A stretch of DNA of 64,000 nt, from assembly GCF_004005495.1 (NCBI RefSeq), contig NZ_RZYA01000001.1, positions 124,001 to 188,000 of the forward strand. The letters run 5' to 3'. The notes below the pieces were generated by a model. That model did no database searches and was not told where the DNA came from. It saw only the letters and a program-made list of their open reading frames with translations. Shown one piece after another: positions 9,496 to 18,687 of this stretch (positions are counted from its first letter, which is position 1; the number at the start of each line of letters is the position of its first letter). Source of the stretch: Streptomyces antnestii. GTDB taxonomy: Bacteria; Actinomycetota; Actinomycetes; Streptomycetales; Streptomycetaceae. Position numbers and translations under genes: made by a program.

Positions 9496-9501
9496 TACGC
9501 T
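9496..9501 (+). promoter_or_regulatory. -10 hexamer for the first IclR gene
   Basis: TACGCT ends 7 nt before the ATG at 9509, and no Shine-Dalgarno sequence is present. A leaderless message is likely. Confidence 0.4.
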
Positions 9502-9508
9502 CTTTTCC

Positions 9509-10258
9509 ATGGAGGACAGCGACACCGTCCTGGGCAAGGCACTGGCGATCCTGCGGGCGTTCGGCCCGGCCGATTCCGTGCTTCCGCTCGCCGAGCTGGT
9601 GCGGCGTACGGGCCTCGCCAAGGGCACCGCCCACCGCGTCGCCGGGGACCTGGTCCACCACCGGCTGCTCGACAAGACCGACCACGGCTACCGGCTCTCC
9701 GGCGGCCTCTTCGAACTCGGCCTGCGCGCCGCCACCGAACGCACCCTCCTCGAAATGGCGATGCCGTTCCTCCAGGACCTCTACGAGCGCACCCACGAGA
9801 CCGTGCACCTGGGCGTGCGCGAGGGCCACGAGGTCGTGTACGTCGCCAAGATCGGCGGACACCGCCAGGCCAGCTCACCCTCCCGCACCGGCGGGCGGAT
9901 GCCGTTGCACTGCACGGCGATCGGCAAGGTGCTGCTGGCCTACGCGAGCGAGGACGAGCAGACCGCGGTCCTCACTGCCCCGCTCGAACGCCGTACGGCG
10001 CACACGGTGATCGCCCCGGGCCTGCTGCGCCGACAGCTCGTGAACGCCGTCGAGACGGGGGTCGCCTACGAACGCGAGGAGTCGACCCTGGGTCTGCTCT
10101 GCGTCGCCGCGCCGGTCCTGGCGCCGGACGGCCTGACCGCGATCGCGGGCATCAGCGTGGCCGGCCCGACCGGGCGCTTCCGCCCCGAGTCGCACGCGAA
10201 CGCGGTGCGCGCGGCGGCGACGGGCCTGGGGTCGACCCTGGCCCGCCGCCGTCCCTGA
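9509..10258 (+). CDS. IclR-family regulator of the lower meta-cleavage operon
   Basis: 249 residues. The N-terminal winged helix (about 5-70) includes LAELVRRTGLAKGTAHRVAGDLV. The C-terminal effector domain carries the usual MPLHCTAIGKVLLAY motif near residue 140, where IclR proteins hold small acids. It is divergent from the hydratase-dehydrogenase-aldolase operon with 71 bp between starts, the normal arrangement for a pathway-specific IclR regulator. The effector is probably an aromatic acid or a ring-cleavage product; that is inference. Confidence 0.87.
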   Translation: MEDSDTVLGKALAILRAFGPADSVLPLAELVRRTGLAKGTAHRVAGDLVHHRLLDKTDHGYRLSGGLFELGLRAATERTLLEMAMPFLQDLYERTHETVHLGVREGHEVVYVAKIGGHRQASSPSRTGGRMPLHCTAIGKVLLAYASEDEQTAVLTAPLERRTAHTVIAPGLLRRQLVNAVETGVAYEREESTLGLLCVAAPVLAPDGLTAIAGISVAGPTGRFRPESHANAVRAAATGLGSTLARRRP

Positions 10259-10285
10259 ACACCGCCGTCCCTGAGGACTGTCCGG

Positions 10286-11569
10286 TCAGGCCACCGGCTG
10301 TTCGACGGTCGCCGAGGAGAGCGGGATCGGCGTGAACATCTCGGGCTCCTCGGCCGGCGTCAGCGCGGTCGGACCGTACACCCAGTCGGTGAAGGAGTAG
10401 TCGCGGGCGTCGCGCGCCCGCATGATCGCGTTGCGCCGAAGCCGTGCCTCCCCGTCGAGGTGCCACAGTTCGCCCCACGCCCGGGCCGTCGTCTGCACCC
10501 GCCGGCAGTGCTCCACCCGCACCGCCTCGTACGCGGCCAGCGCGCCGTCCCAGTCCGGATCGGCGAGGGAAGGGGCGGCCCCGGCCAGTCGGGCGTAGTG
10601 CCGCGCGAGCACCCAGCCGTCCTCGATCGCCATGATCGCGCCCTGCGCCATGTACTGGAGCGGCGGGTGCGCGGCGTCGCCGAGCAGGGCGATGCGGCCG
10701 TGCACCCAGGTCTCGACCGGCTCGCGGTCGAACATCCGCCACCAGCGGTCCCGCCACATCAGTGGGATGCCCTTGCGGACGGTGTCGCAGGTGCCTTCGA
10801 ACGCGGCGTCCAGCTCGTCGGGAGTGCCCCAGTCCTCCTGGCCCGCCAGGGCCTTGGGCGACTCGAACACGGCGACCTGGTTGAACATCTCGCCGCCGCG
10901 CAGGGCGTACTGGACGAAGTGGCAGCCGGGACCGACGTACACGGTGACGTCGTCCTCGGCGATGCCGTTGTCCTTGACCTGCTCGATCGGGACGGCCGCA
11001 CGGTAGGCGACGTACGAGGAGTTGACCACCTCGTCGCCGATCAGCGCGCGGCGGGCGACGGAGTGCAGCCCGTCGGCCGCGACGACCAGCGGGGCGGACT
11101 CGGTCCGGCCGTCCTGGAGCAGGACCCGGGCGCCGCCCTCGACGTTCTCGTAGCCCACGACGACCTGGTTGTTGAGCAGCTCGACACCGGCGCGCTCGCA
11201 GGCGCGCAGGAAGATGCCGTGCAGGTCGCTGCGGTGGATGACCATGTACGGGAAGCCGTAACGGCGTTCGAGGTCGCGCAGGTCCAGCCGCGTCAGCTCC
11301 CGGGCGTCGAGCGCGTCCCGCATCACCATGTTCTCCGGGACGACGCCCAGCGACGTGGCCTCGTCGAGCAGGCCGTACTCGGCGAGGATGCGGGTGCAGT
11401 TCGGGGCGATCTGCAGGCCCGCGCCCACCTCGCCGTACTCCGGGGCCTGTTCGAGGACGCGTACCCGCAGGCCCTGGCGGGACAGGGCGTAGGCGGTGCT
11501 GAGGCCGCCGATGCCGCCGCCGACCACCAGGACGTCGGGCTGTCCGGCAGGCGTGGGTTCAGGGTTCAT
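10286..11569 (-). CDS. FAD monooxygenase, probable 3-hydroxybenzoate 6-hydroxylase
   Basis: 427 residues from ATG 11569 (RBS AAGGAAC). It is a class A flavin hydroxylase: FAD loop VLVVGGGIGGLSTAYAL near residue 12, NAD(P)H/FAD region VVAADGLHSVARR, and RIALLGDAAHPPLQYMAQGA near residue 300. It closely resembles salicylate and 3-hydroxybenzoate 6-hydroxylases. As last gene of an operon for gentisate cleavage it most likely para-hydroxylates 3-hydroxybenzoate to gentisate. The regiochemistry is inferred from its neighbours. The reading frame extends upstream into the isomerase gene, but the coding start is at 11569. Confidence 0.85.
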   Translation of the reverse strand: MNPEPTPAGQPDVLVVGGGIGGLSTAYALSRQGLRVRVLEQAPEYGEVGAGLQIAPNCTRILAEYGLLDEATSLGVVPENMVMRDALDARELTRLDLRDLERRYGFPYMVIHRSDLHGIFLRACERAGVELLNNQVVVGYENVEGGARVLLQDGRTESAPLVVAADGLHSVARRALIGDEVVNSSYVAYRAAVPIEQVKDNGIAEDDVTVYVGPGCHFVQYALRGGEMFNQVAVFESPKALAGQEDWGTPDELDAAFEGTCDTVRKGIPLMWRDRWWRMFDREPVETWVHGRIALLGDAAHPPLQYMAQGAIMAIEDGWVLARHYARLAGAAPSLADPDWDGALAAYEAVRVEHCRRVQTTARAWGELWHLDGEARLRRNAIMRARDARDYSFTDWVYGPTALTPAEEPEMFTPIPLSSATVEQPVA

Positions 11570-11609
11570 GTGCTGTTCCTTGCGTGTGCGGGGCGGGGCG
11601 GGCCCCGGA

Positions 11610-12338
11610 TCAGAGCCAGGCGGCAAGGGCGGGGGCGGGGGAGCCGTCCGCTGCGCGGAGGCCGGCGTCCCGTCCGGTGAGGTAGGCGGTGATGGCGTGC
11701 AGTTCACCGGTGACCTCGACGGGCTCGCCGTCGCCGGGCAGCTCCCAGGCGCCGCCGGCCGAAGCCTTCAGGGTCACCGCCGGGCCGGGCGCGGCGGCGC
11801 GCTTGGCGGCGACGTCGTCGCACAGGGCGGCGAGGAAGCCGGCCGGCAGCTCGGCGAAGGAGACACCGGTCGCCAGGTCTACGGCGTGGACGCACACTTC
11901 GCGCGAGCGCATCCAGGGCAGTTCGGTGGCGGGGACGGTGCGGCCCTGGGCGGTGACGACGTCGTGCCGCCACTGCTCGTCGGTGAGCCGGTCCATCCGC
12001 GCCTCCAGCGCGTCCGCCGAGCGGCGCAGCCAGGCGGTCAGCTCGGCGGCGGGCAGGGCGCGCCCGCGCTCGATGCCGGCGGCGCGCTCCTCGGGCGAGG
12101 CGTACATCGGGGTGGGTTCGCCGGTGGCGGCCCAGTGGACCAGGTTCGACAGGGCCTCGGCGTTGGCGGCCACATGAGCGGCGACGTGGGCGCGGGTCCA
12201 CCCGGGCAGTGCGGTCGGCGCCGCGTAACCGGTGTCGTCGAGTCCCGCGACGGCGTCGGAGATCAGCTCGGCGCCGATCAGGGCCCAGCGGCGGGCGTCT
12301 TCGAAGGTGCGGGGGCTCGTGGGGGTGCTGTTCGTCAT
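11610..12338 (-). CDS. Mycothiol-dependent maleylpyruvate isomerase
   Basis: 242 residues. It isomerises maleylpyruvate to fumarylpyruvate with mycothiol. The DinB-like four-helix N-domain contains PGWTRAHVAAHVAANAEAL, supplying one metal histidine. REVCVHAVDL near residue 150 supplies the Glu and second His of the zinc site known in the Corynebacterium enzyme. The start overlaps the stop of the hydrolase gene by 4 bp (ATGA). The mycothiol-type isomerase is itself an actinobacterial mark; glutathione-type isomerases are unrelated. Confidence 0.9.
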   Translation of the reverse strand: MTNSTPTSPRTFEDARRWALIGAELISDAVAGLDDTGYAAPTALPGWTRAHVAAHVAANAEALSNLVHWAATGEPTPMYASPEERAAGIERGRALPAAELTAWLRRSADALEARMDRLTDEQWRHDVVTAQGRTVPATELPWMRSREVCVHAVDLATGVSFAELPAGFLAALCDDVAAKRAAAPGPAVTLKASAGGAWELPGDGEPVEVTGELHAITAYLTGRDAGLRAADGSPAPALAAWL

Positions 12339-13162
12339 GCTGCGACCACCTTGTTGACGCAGGCGCCGAGACCGGTGATCTCGGTGGTGACGCTCTGGCC
12401 GGGGAGCAGGAAGACCTTGGGGTCGCGGGCGTTGCCGACGCCGGCCGGGGTGCCGGTGGCGATGATGTCGCCCGGACGCAGGGTGATGACGGTGGAGATG
12501 TACTGGACCAGGAACACCGGGTCGAAGAGGAGGGTGCCGGTGTCGTCCTGCTGCATGGTCTGGCCGGCAACGACCGTCTCGACCTTCAGGGCGGGGCGGA
12601 CGCCACCGACCTCGTCAGGGGTGACGACGTACGGGCCGACCGGGGTGGTCGCCTCCCAGATCTTGCCCTGGGTCCACTCGATGGTGCGGAACTGCCAGTC
12701 GCGCGCCGAGATGTCGTTCATGACGGTGAACCCGGCGATGGCGTCGGCGGCCTGCCGCTCGTCGGCGCGGCGCACCTGCTTGCCGATCACGACGGCGAGT
12801 TCGACCTCCCAGTCGAGGGCGTCGGTCTCGGCCGGCTTGACGATGTCGTCGTGCGCGCCGAGCAGGGTGTCGGCGAACTTAGGGAAGAGGGTGGGGTAGT
12901 TGGGCAGGTCCCGGCCCATCTCCTTGATGTGGTTGGTGTAGTTGTGACCGACGCAGATGACCTTGGAGGGGTTGGGCACGACGGGCGCGAAGTCGGCGTC
13001 CGCGACCGGGTAGGTGGTTCCCGACGCGGCGGCGGCCTTGGCCTGCCAGTCGTCCTCGGCGAACAGTTCGCGCAGGTCGGCGTACCCGAGGTCGACGTGG
13101 ACCTCGCCGTCGAGGCGGACCGCGCGGGTGCCGTTGGCGGTGCGGAGGGTGGCGAGCTTCAT
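12335..13162 (-). CDS. Fumarylpyruvate hydrolase (FAH family)
   Basis: 275 residues. It hydrolyses fumarylpyruvate to fumarate and pyruvate. KVICVGHNYTNHIKEMG gives the catalytic His/Glu region, WEVELAVVIG the acidic metal ligands, and FTVMNDISARDWQ the remaining Asp. TGTPAGVGNARDPKVFL is the usual C-terminal loop. It starts 2 bp after the dioxygenase stop and overlaps the isomerase start by 4 bp. Family members differ little in sequence between fumarylpyruvate and fumarylacetoacetate; the operon decides for fumarylpyruvate. Confidence 0.9.
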   Translation of the reverse strand: MKLATLRTANGTRAVRLDGEVHVDLGYADLRELFAEDDWQAKAAAASGTTYPVADADFAPVVPNPSKVICVGHNYTNHIKEMGRDLPNYPTLFPKFADTLLGAHDDIVKPAETDALDWEVELAVVIGKQVRRADERQAADAIAGFTVMNDISARDWQFRTIEWTQGKIWEATTPVGPYVVTPDEVGGVRPALKVETVVAGQTMQQDDTGTLLFDPVFLVQYISTVITLRPGDIIATGTPAGVGNARDPKVFLLPGQSVTTEITGLGACVNKVVAA

Positions 13163-13164
13163 GG

Positions 13165-14334
13165 TTACGCGTCCTTCTCGGTACGACGGGTGTGGTGGAG
13201 CTGGAGCGCCTCGAAGACGGGCGCGTCGGAGAAGCGGAAGAGGTCCAGGGCGCCCGAGTCGGAGTCGGTCGTGCCGGCCTCGGACCGGGCGGAGAACGGC
13301 TCCCAGGACGGGACGACGAACAGGTCGCCGCGGCTGACCGTCCAGGACTTATCGCCGACGGTCACCACCCCGGAGCCGTCGAAGACCTGGTGGACGGAGG
13401 ACCCGGTCTCGCGCACGGGCGCGGTCTCGGCGCCCCGGGCGATCCGGTGGAACTCGGCGCGGATCGTCGGCAGGACGTCGGAGCCGTCGTGCGGGTTGGA
13501 GTAGCGGACCGCGGCGTGCCCGGGTTCGACGGTGCCGCCGAACCCCTCCTTCTCCAGGAGCAGTTGGTCGCGCAGGGCGGCGTCGGTGTACTCCCACTTG
13601 TACGAGAGCAGCGGGCTGCCCGGGGTGGTGGGAGCGGCCGAGAGGGGGCGCAGGCCCGGGTGGGCCCACAGGCGTTCGGAGCGGGACCGCTCCGGCGTGA
13701 TCCGCTCCGCGTCGCTGATCTCGTCGCGGCCGAACTCGAAGAACTGCGCCTCGGTGACGTACTGGAAGGGGATGTCCAGGCCGTCGATCCAGGCCATCGG
13801 CTCGGAGGTGGCGTTGTGGTGGGCGTGCCAGTTCCAGCCCGCCTGGGGGAGGAAGTCGCCGCGGTTCATCGGTACGGGGTCGCCGCCGACGACCGTCCAC
13901 ACGCCCGAGCCCTCGACGACGAAGCGGAAGGCGTGCTGGGTGTGGCGGTGCTCGGGCGCGTCCTCACCTGGCATCAGGTACTGGATCGCCGCCCACAGCG
14001 TCGGGGTGGCGAACGGCCGCCCGCCGAGGGAGGGGTTGGCCAGCGCGATGGCGCGGCGCTCGCCGCCGCGGCCGACCGGGACGAGGTCGCCGGCCTGCGC
14101 CGCGAGCTCCCGCAGCCGGTCCCAGCGCCACAGGTGAGGGACGGCGCGCGAGCGGGGGTGGGCCGGCATCAGGTCGCCGATCTCGGTCCACAGCGGGACG
14201 AGCAGCTCGTTCTCGAAGCCCCGGTACAGCTCTTCGAGCGCCGGGGTGACCTCGGGCTGCCCCTGTGCGGCGACGGCCTGCAGCCGCACCGGGGAGCCCG
14301 AGGCGATGTCATGGGCGGGAGAGGAGGGAGTCAC
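13165..14334 (-). CDS. Gentisate 1,2-dioxygenase
   Basis: 389 residues from GTG 14334. It is a bicupin Fe(II) enzyme that opens the gentisate ring to maleylpyruvate. The first cupin carries the metal histidines in APEHRHTQHAFRFVVEG near residue 125 and GWNWHAHHN. The second cupin, near residue 320, has GSSVHQVFDGSGVV. ERLWAHPGL and GGRPFATPTLWAAIQYLMPGE are typical of the family. First gene of the gentisate operon and divergent from an IclR gene. The frame continues upstream, but 14334 is the best start below the shared promoter region. Confidence 0.93.
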   Translation of the reverse strand: MTPSSPAHDIASGSPVRLQAVAAQGQPEVTPALEELYRGFENELLVPLWTEIGDLMPAHPRSRAVPHLWRWDRLRELAAQAGDLVPVGRGGERRAIALANPSLGGRPFATPTLWAAIQYLMPGEDAPEHRHTQHAFRFVVEGSGVWTVVGGDPVPMNRGDFLPQAGWNWHAHHNATSEPMAWIDGLDIPFQYVTEAQFFEFGRDEISDAERITPERSRSERLWAHPGLRPLSAAPTTPGSPLLSYKWEYTDAALRDQLLLEKEGFGGTVEPGHAAVRYSNPHDGSDVLPTIRAEFHRIARGAETAPVRETGSSVHQVFDGSGVVTVGDKSWTVSRGDLFVVPSWEPFSARSEAGTTDSDSGALDLFRFSDAPVFEALQLHHTRRTEKDA

Positions 14335-14376
14335 GGGTTCAGCGTGCGCCGTTCCTCTCTGAAGAGCATATAGATT

Positions 14377-14400
14377 CTGGAGAGCAGAACCGTTCTCCAG
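14377..14400. promoter_or_regulatory. Inverted repeat, candidate IclR operator
   Basis: Arms CTGGAGA (14377-14383) and TCTCCAG (14394-14400) with 10 nt between them. It lies just before the IclR start (14410) and 43 nt from the dioxygenase start, beside an AT-rich TATAGAT (14369-14375). The placement fits control of both divergent genes. The second arm overlaps the RBS CCAGGAG of the regulator, allowing autoregulation. Confidence 0.5.
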
Positions 14401-14409
14401 GAGTACGTC

Positions 14410-15189
14410 ATGGACAAGCCGCTCAAGACCCCGCCGCCCTACCCCATCGCCAGCGTGGACCACGCGCTGCGGGCGGCGACCATCCTGCAGCTGGAGGGCA
14501 GTGCGAGCGTGTCGCAGATCGCAGAGCGCCTCGGCGTCGCGCGGTCCACGGCCCACCGCATCCTGGCGATGCTGGTCTACCGGGACTTCGCCGTGCAGGG
14601 CGAGGACCGCGACTACCGCGCCGGCCCGGTCCTCGAACTGGCCTCGCACTCCCAGTCCCAGGTCTCCCGGCTGCGCGCCGCGGCCCTCCCGCATCTGCAC
14701 CGGATCGTCGACCTCCTCGACGAGACCGCGAACCTGACCGTGCGGACCGGGGACACCGTGCGGTTCATCGCCAGCGTCGAGTGCGGGCAGGCCCTGCGGG
14801 TCGGCTCCCGGGAGGGCATGGTCTTCCCGGCACACCGCACCACGGCGGGCCTGCTGCTCCTCGCCGAGCTCTCCGACACGGAGCTGGACGAGGTGTACGC
14901 GGCCGAGCGGTACGGGGAGCGCGCGGCCGACCGCCCCGACCTCGACCGGCTGCGGGCGGAACTGGGGCGGCTGCGGAGCAACGGGTTCGCCGTCAACCGG
15001 GGCCGGTCCGAGCGCGGCCTGGCCGCCGTCGGCGTACCGGTGCGCGACCGGGACGGCACCGCGCTGGCCGGCCTGTCGGTGTCCCTGCCCAGCGTGCGCT
15101 ACGACCCACACCGCCTGAGGTCGCTGGTCGCCACCCTTGAAGCGGCGGCGCGCGCCCTGGAACGGGACTTCGCCGAGGAGGGCTCCTGA
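14410..15189 (+). CDS. IclR-family regulator of the gentisate operon
   Basis: 259 residues. The winged helix (about 15-80) includes VSQIAERLGVARSTAHRILAML. The effector domain includes FPAHRTTAGLLLLAEL and NRGRSERGLAAVGVPV, as in IclR proteins that sense aromatic acids. ATG 14410 has the RBS CCAGGAG 6 nt upstream. It is divergent from the gentisate dioxygenase operon with a 24-bp inverted repeat between. Gentisate or 3-hydroxybenzoate are likely effectors by context only. Confidence 0.87.
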   Translation: MDKPLKTPPPYPIASVDHALRAATILQLEGSASVSQIAERLGVARSTAHRILAMLVYRDFAVQGEDRDYRAGPVLELASHSQSQVSRLRAAALPHLHRIVDLLDETANLTVRTGDTVRFIASVECGQALRVGSREGMVFPAHRTTAGLLLLAELSDTELDEVYAAERYGERAADRPDLDRLRAELGRLRSNGFAVNRGRSERGLAAVGVPVRDRDGTALAGLSVSLPSVRYDPHRLRSLVATLEAAARALERDFAEEGS

Positions 15190-15197
15190 CACGCGAA

Positions 15198-15251
15198 AAG
15201 GGCCTGTACGAGACAGTCGCCGACGCGCGGCGGTGTCTCGTACAGGCCCTT
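15198..15251. terminator. Bidirectional terminator, 18-bp perfect stem
   Basis: AAGGGCCTGTACGAGACA (15198-15215) and its exact complement TGTCTCGTACAGGCCCTT (15234-15251) flank an 18-nt GC-rich loop. It lies between the convergent IclR and hydrolase genes, and A/T ends on both arms suit termination from either side. Confidence 0.85.
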
Positions 15252-15294
15252 GGAGCCTCGGAGTCTCGGAGCTTTGGAGCCTCGGAGTCGGACG

Positions 15295-16140
15295 TCAGTT
15301 GTTGGCGACGAAGTCGATGACCAGCCGGTTGAACTCGTCGGCGTGCTCGATCATCGCCCAGTGTCCGCAGTGGTTGAGGACCACGAGACGGCTGTCCGGG
15401 ATGTTGGCGAGCAGGGACAGCGAGGTCTCGTACGAGACGACACGGTCGTCGCGGCCGTGGATCAGCAGGGTCGGCACCTGGATCGTCGGCAGCAGCTCCG
15501 GCTTGACCCACTTGGGCAGCGGCGCGCCCTGGGGCAGGCCGTCCACGTAGTTGCGCAGATGCTCGGGGCGGGCCAGTGCGGCGTCCGAACGGGCCTTGCA
15601 CAGTTCGGGCGTGGCGAAGCGGGCCTTGTCGTAGACCATGATCTCGACGAGCCGGCGCATGTTCTCCGGGCTGGCGTCGTGGTACGCCTCGATCAGGACC
15701 TTGAGGCCCTCGGACGGGCCGCCGCCGGGGCCGAAGAGGGTGGGAAGCTTGCCGACCGGCGGGCCCATGGTGATCAGGTGGGAGATCCGCTCGGGGTGTT
15801 CGGTGGCCAGCCGGAGCGAGGTCTGGCCGCCCATGGAGTTGCCGACGAAGGCGGCCTTGTCGATCCCGAGGGCGTCCAGGAACTGGATCGCGGCCTCGAC
15901 GTGGTCGAGCCGGTCGACGGTGGCGGCGTCCGACTCGCCCCAGCCCGGCATGTCGACCGCGTACACGTGGAAGTGCGCGGCGAGGGCCTCGATGTTGCCG
16001 GCGAAGTTGCTCCAGCCGGTGGCCCCGGGGCCGCTGCCGTGCAGCAGGACGACCGGGTGGCCGGCGCCCGCCTCGTAGTAGCGGAGTTTCCAGTCGGCGG
16101 TCTCGACGGTGCGGGCGATGTCCTGCGGGTCGATGCTCAT
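15295..16140 (-). CDS. Alpha/beta hydrolase, meta-cleavage product C-C hydrolase
   Basis: 281 residues. LLHGSGPGATGWSNF forms the oxyanion region typical of MhpC/BphD, GNSMGGQ holds the nucleophilic Ser near residue 108, HGRDDRVV the Asp and NHCGHWAMIEH the His. It cleaves the C-C bond of a ring-opened dienoate to 2-hydroxypentadienoate plus an acid. The ATG overlaps the dioxygenase stop by one base (TGATG). Last gene of the hydroxylase-dioxygenase-hydrolase operon. Its dienoate product is the substrate of the hydratase operon at 6.6-9.4 kb. The exact aromatic is unknown. Confidence 0.9.
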   Translation of the reverse strand: MSIDPQDIARTVETADWKLRYYEAGAGHPVVLLHGSGPGATGWSNFAGNIEALAAHFHVYAVDMPGWGESDAATVDRLDHVEAAIQFLDALGIDKAAFVGNSMGGQTSLRLATEHPERISHLITMGPPVGKLPTLFGPGGGPSEGLKVLIEAYHDASPENMRRLVEIMVYDKARFATPELCKARSDAALARPEHLRNYVDGLPQGAPLPKWVKPELLPTIQVPTLLIHGRDDRVVSYETSLSLLANIPDSRLVVLNHCGHWAMIEHADEFNRLVIDFVANN

Positions 16141-17072
16141 CAGTGCTTCTCTTCCATGGGGTTCGGGGCGGCGGCCAGCAGCTCGGCGACGACGCCCGGC
16201 GGGCGGTGGCCCCAGCTGTGCAGCCGGTCGAGCGTCTTCACCTCCCAGGTCTCGTCGTCGATGATCAGCCCGCCCCAGCCGTACTCGACGCTGAAGTCGG
16301 ACGGCGTGAGGACGTAGAAGCTGAACATGTGGTCGTTCGGGTGCATGCCGAGCGTCATCTCGAACGGCTGCTTGGCGTCCATGCACCGGTCGTAGGCCAG
16401 GCCGACATCGCGTATGTCGTCGACCTCGACCATGAAGTGGTGGGTCTTCTTCGGCGACGGCATGTCCCCGAAGGCGACGGTGTGGTGGCGGCCGTTGCAG
16501 TGCAGGAAGATCAGGTCGGCGACGACGCCCGGGGCGAGCTCCTCGACGATGATGTCGCTGACCTTGAAGCCGAGCAGGTCGATGTAGAAGCCCAGGTAGG
16601 TCTCGCGGGAGACGCCGTGGGCCATCAGGACCTGGTGGCCCGCGCCGCCGGCGCCGGTCACGAAGCCGCCGAGCAGCGACGCCGACTCGAACGGGGTGGC
16701 GGCGTCGGCCAGGCCGGTGACCAGCTCGATCCGGTTGCCCATCGGGTCGGCGGTGACGAAGATCCGGTCCACCTTGCGGGCGGCGGCGAGCGCCGCGTCG
16801 CCCTCGGCGACCTCGGCACCGGCCGCCCGCAGCCGCTCGACCAGCGCGTCGAGCGCGTCCGCGCCCTCGACCTCGTAACCGGTGGCCACCAGGTCGTCGG
16901 CCGGGCCCTGCGTGACGACCCAGCGGTGGGCCTTCTCGTCGGTACGCAGCGTGAAGCCGCCCTCGGTCTTCTCGCCGAGCTGCATGCCGAGCAGGGCGAC
17001 ACCGAAGTGCTCCCAGTCGGCGAGGCTGCTCACCTCGTAGACGACGTACCCGAGTTCCTTGACACCAGACAA
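16140..17072 (-). CDS. Type I extradiol (meta-cleavage) dioxygenase, VOC family
   Basis: 310 residues. Two tandem VOC modules; the C-terminal one holds the Fe(II) ligands: His in GAGGAGHQVLMAHG, His in HHTVAFGDMP and Glu in DFSVEYGWGG. This is the BphC/HppB arrangement that opens a catechol next to a hydroxyl. I prefer the TTG at 17072 (MSGVKELGYVVYEVSS), because AAGGAG lies 6 nt upstream of it. A GTG at 17090 adds MTKENV but has no RBS. The gene lies 24 bp downstream of the hydroxylase. Substrate probably a 2,3-dihydroxyphenyl acid; inference. Confidence 0.88.
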   Translation of the reverse strand: MSGVKELGYVVYEVSSLADWEHFGVALLGMQLGEKTEGGFTLRTDEKAHRWVVTQGPADDLVATGYEVEGADALDALVERLRAAGAEVAEGDAALAAARKVDRIFVTADPMGNRIELVTGLADAATPFESASLLGGFVTGAGGAGHQVLMAHGVSRETYLGFYIDLLGFKVSDIIVEELAPGVVADLIFLHCNGRHHTVAFGDMPSPKKTHHFMVEVDDIRDVGLAYDRCMDAKQPFEMTLGMHPNDHMFSFYVLTPSDFSVEYGWGGLIIDDETWEVKTLDRLHSWGHRPPGVVAELLAAAPNPMEEKH

Positions 17073-17096
17073 GACGTTCTCCTTGGTCACAATCGA

Positions 17097-18641
17097 TCAG
17101 AGGGTGGGCACGGCGAGGCCGTGGGTGTCGGCGGCGGCGACGAAGCGGTCCGGGCGAACCGCGATGACGCCGGCGCCGTACCGGCGCATCCAGGGCAGGA
17201 CGACCTCGTCCAGGTCGACGAGCTCGTGCGGCCCCTGGGTGTGCGCGGTCTTCGGGCGCACCGCGCGGTAGTGGGCGCCGAGCGCGTCCCAGCCGGCCTT
17301 CTCCTCGGCCGACAGCAGCGTCGCCGGGTCGACGTCGTCGCCGAGCAGCACGAAGTGGTGGCCGAGGAGCTCGTCCAGGCGGGCCATCCGGCCGGCGGTG
17401 TCACCGGCGACCGGCTGCGGGATCATGCGGCCGATGACGCTTGCGTCGCCGGTCTCGCCGCGCATCCAGCCGCCCGCGAGGACCGGCGGCGCGGTGAGCG
17501 GCGGCTCGAACGGGGTGACCGTGTTCTCGGGCACCGCGTTCATCGCGGCCTGCTCCTCCTCGGAGACCTCCTGCTTGATCACCCGGCCGAGGCCGATCGC
17601 GAGGGCGGTGTAGAAGGCGGCGTTGGGCCGCCGCTCCGCCTCGTAGGTGTCGAGCCAGCCCTCCGGCAGCTCGCCCTTGAGTACGCGGGCGAGTTTCCAG
17701 CCCAGGTTGTGGGCGTCGCGCATGCCGGTCTGCATGCCGGCGCCGGCCCACGGCGGCATCAGGTGCGCCGCGTCGCCGGCCAGGAACACGCGTCCTCGGC
17801 GGAAGGTGTCGGCCATGCGGACGTGGTGCTGGTAGAAGGCGTGCTGGTGGATCTCGACGTCGTCCTCGCTGACACCGAGCGCCTTGAGCAGCGGCCAGAG
17901 CTCGGCGCTCGTCGGGTAGTCCGCCGGGGTCTCGTCGGGCTTGAGCGGGATCTCCCACCGGTGGTTGCCCGCGGACAGGGCGATGTCGACGACTTGGCGC
18001 TCCTTGTCGGACCAGAAGGTCAGGAAGTCGCGGTCGGGCCACCAGCGCTTGACGTGGCAGTCGACGACGACCCAGGTGACGTCGTCGGTGTCGCCGAGCA
18101 GCGTGCAGCCGATCCGGCCGCGGGTGGCGCTGCTGCCGCCGTCGGCGCCGATCGCGTACCGGGCGCGGGTGGTGCGGGTGACGCCGTCGGCGGTCGAGGT
18201 GACCGTGACGCCGTCGGCGTCCTGCTCGATGCCGGTGACCTCGTCGCCGTAGTGGACGGTGACCAGGTCGGCGTACCGGTCCTGGACGGCCGCGCGCAGC
18301 TCGGCCTCCATCGTCGGCTGGTAGATGTTGTAGAAGCGCGGGGTGCGGCCGAGGGTGGACGGCGGGTGCTCGATCCGCATGATCTCGGTGCGGTCGTAGG
18401 TCATCCAGCGCAGGGCCCGCTGTGGGTCGATCACCTTCTCGAGGCGCTCGTCGACGCCGAGGTCCTGGAAGATCCGCATCGTCCAGTCGTTCACCGTCAC
18501 CGCACGGGCCCGGGGGTAGATGTCCCGGTCCCGTTCGAGAGCGATGGCGGAGATGCCGTGTCGGGCGAGGGTGAGTGCGGCGATCACACCGGTCGGGCCA
18601 TACCCGACAATCACGACATCCGCGTCGTAGTTCTTGGTCAT
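17097..18641 (-). CDS. MhpA-like FAD hydroxylase (3-(3-hydroxyphenyl)propionate type)
   Basis: 514 residues. A class A flavoprotein monooxygenase: VIVGYGPTGVIAALTLARHG at the N-terminus, an ADGG segment near residue 170, and GRVFLAGDAAHLMPPWAGAGMQ near residue 290. The C-terminal 110 residues form the thioredoxin-like tail of the MhpA/PheA group. It adds an ortho hydroxyl to make the catechol for the extradiol dioxygenase. First gene of the upper operon and divergent from a TetR gene. Resorcinol or a 3-hydroxyphenyl acid are equally possible substrates. Confidence 0.85.
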   Translation of the reverse strand: MTKNYDADVVIVGYGPTGVIAALTLARHGISAIALERDRDIYPRARAVTVNDWTMRIFQDLGVDERLEKVIDPQRALRWMTYDRTEIMRIEHPPSTLGRTPRFYNIYQPTMEAELRAAVQDRYADLVTVHYGDEVTGIEQDADGVTVTSTADGVTRTTRARYAIGADGGSSATRGRIGCTLLGDTDDVTWVVVDCHVKRWWPDRDFLTFWSDKERQVVDIALSAGNHRWEIPLKPDETPADYPTSAELWPLLKALGVSEDDVEIHQHAFYQHHVRMADTFRRGRVFLAGDAAHLMPPWAGAGMQTGMRDAHNLGWKLARVLKGELPEGWLDTYEAERRPNAAFYTALAIGLGRVIKQEVSEEEQAAMNAVPENTVTPFEPPLTAPPVLAGGWMRGETGDASVIGRMIPQPVAGDTAGRMARLDELLGHHFVLLGDDVDPATLLSAEEKAGWDALGAHYRAVRPKTAHTQGPHELVDLDEVVLPWMRRYGAGVIAVRPDRFVAAADTHGLAVPTL

Positions 18642-18687
18642 GCGCTGGCTCCGTGGGTCAGGCTCGAACGCGGAGATGGAGAAGTTC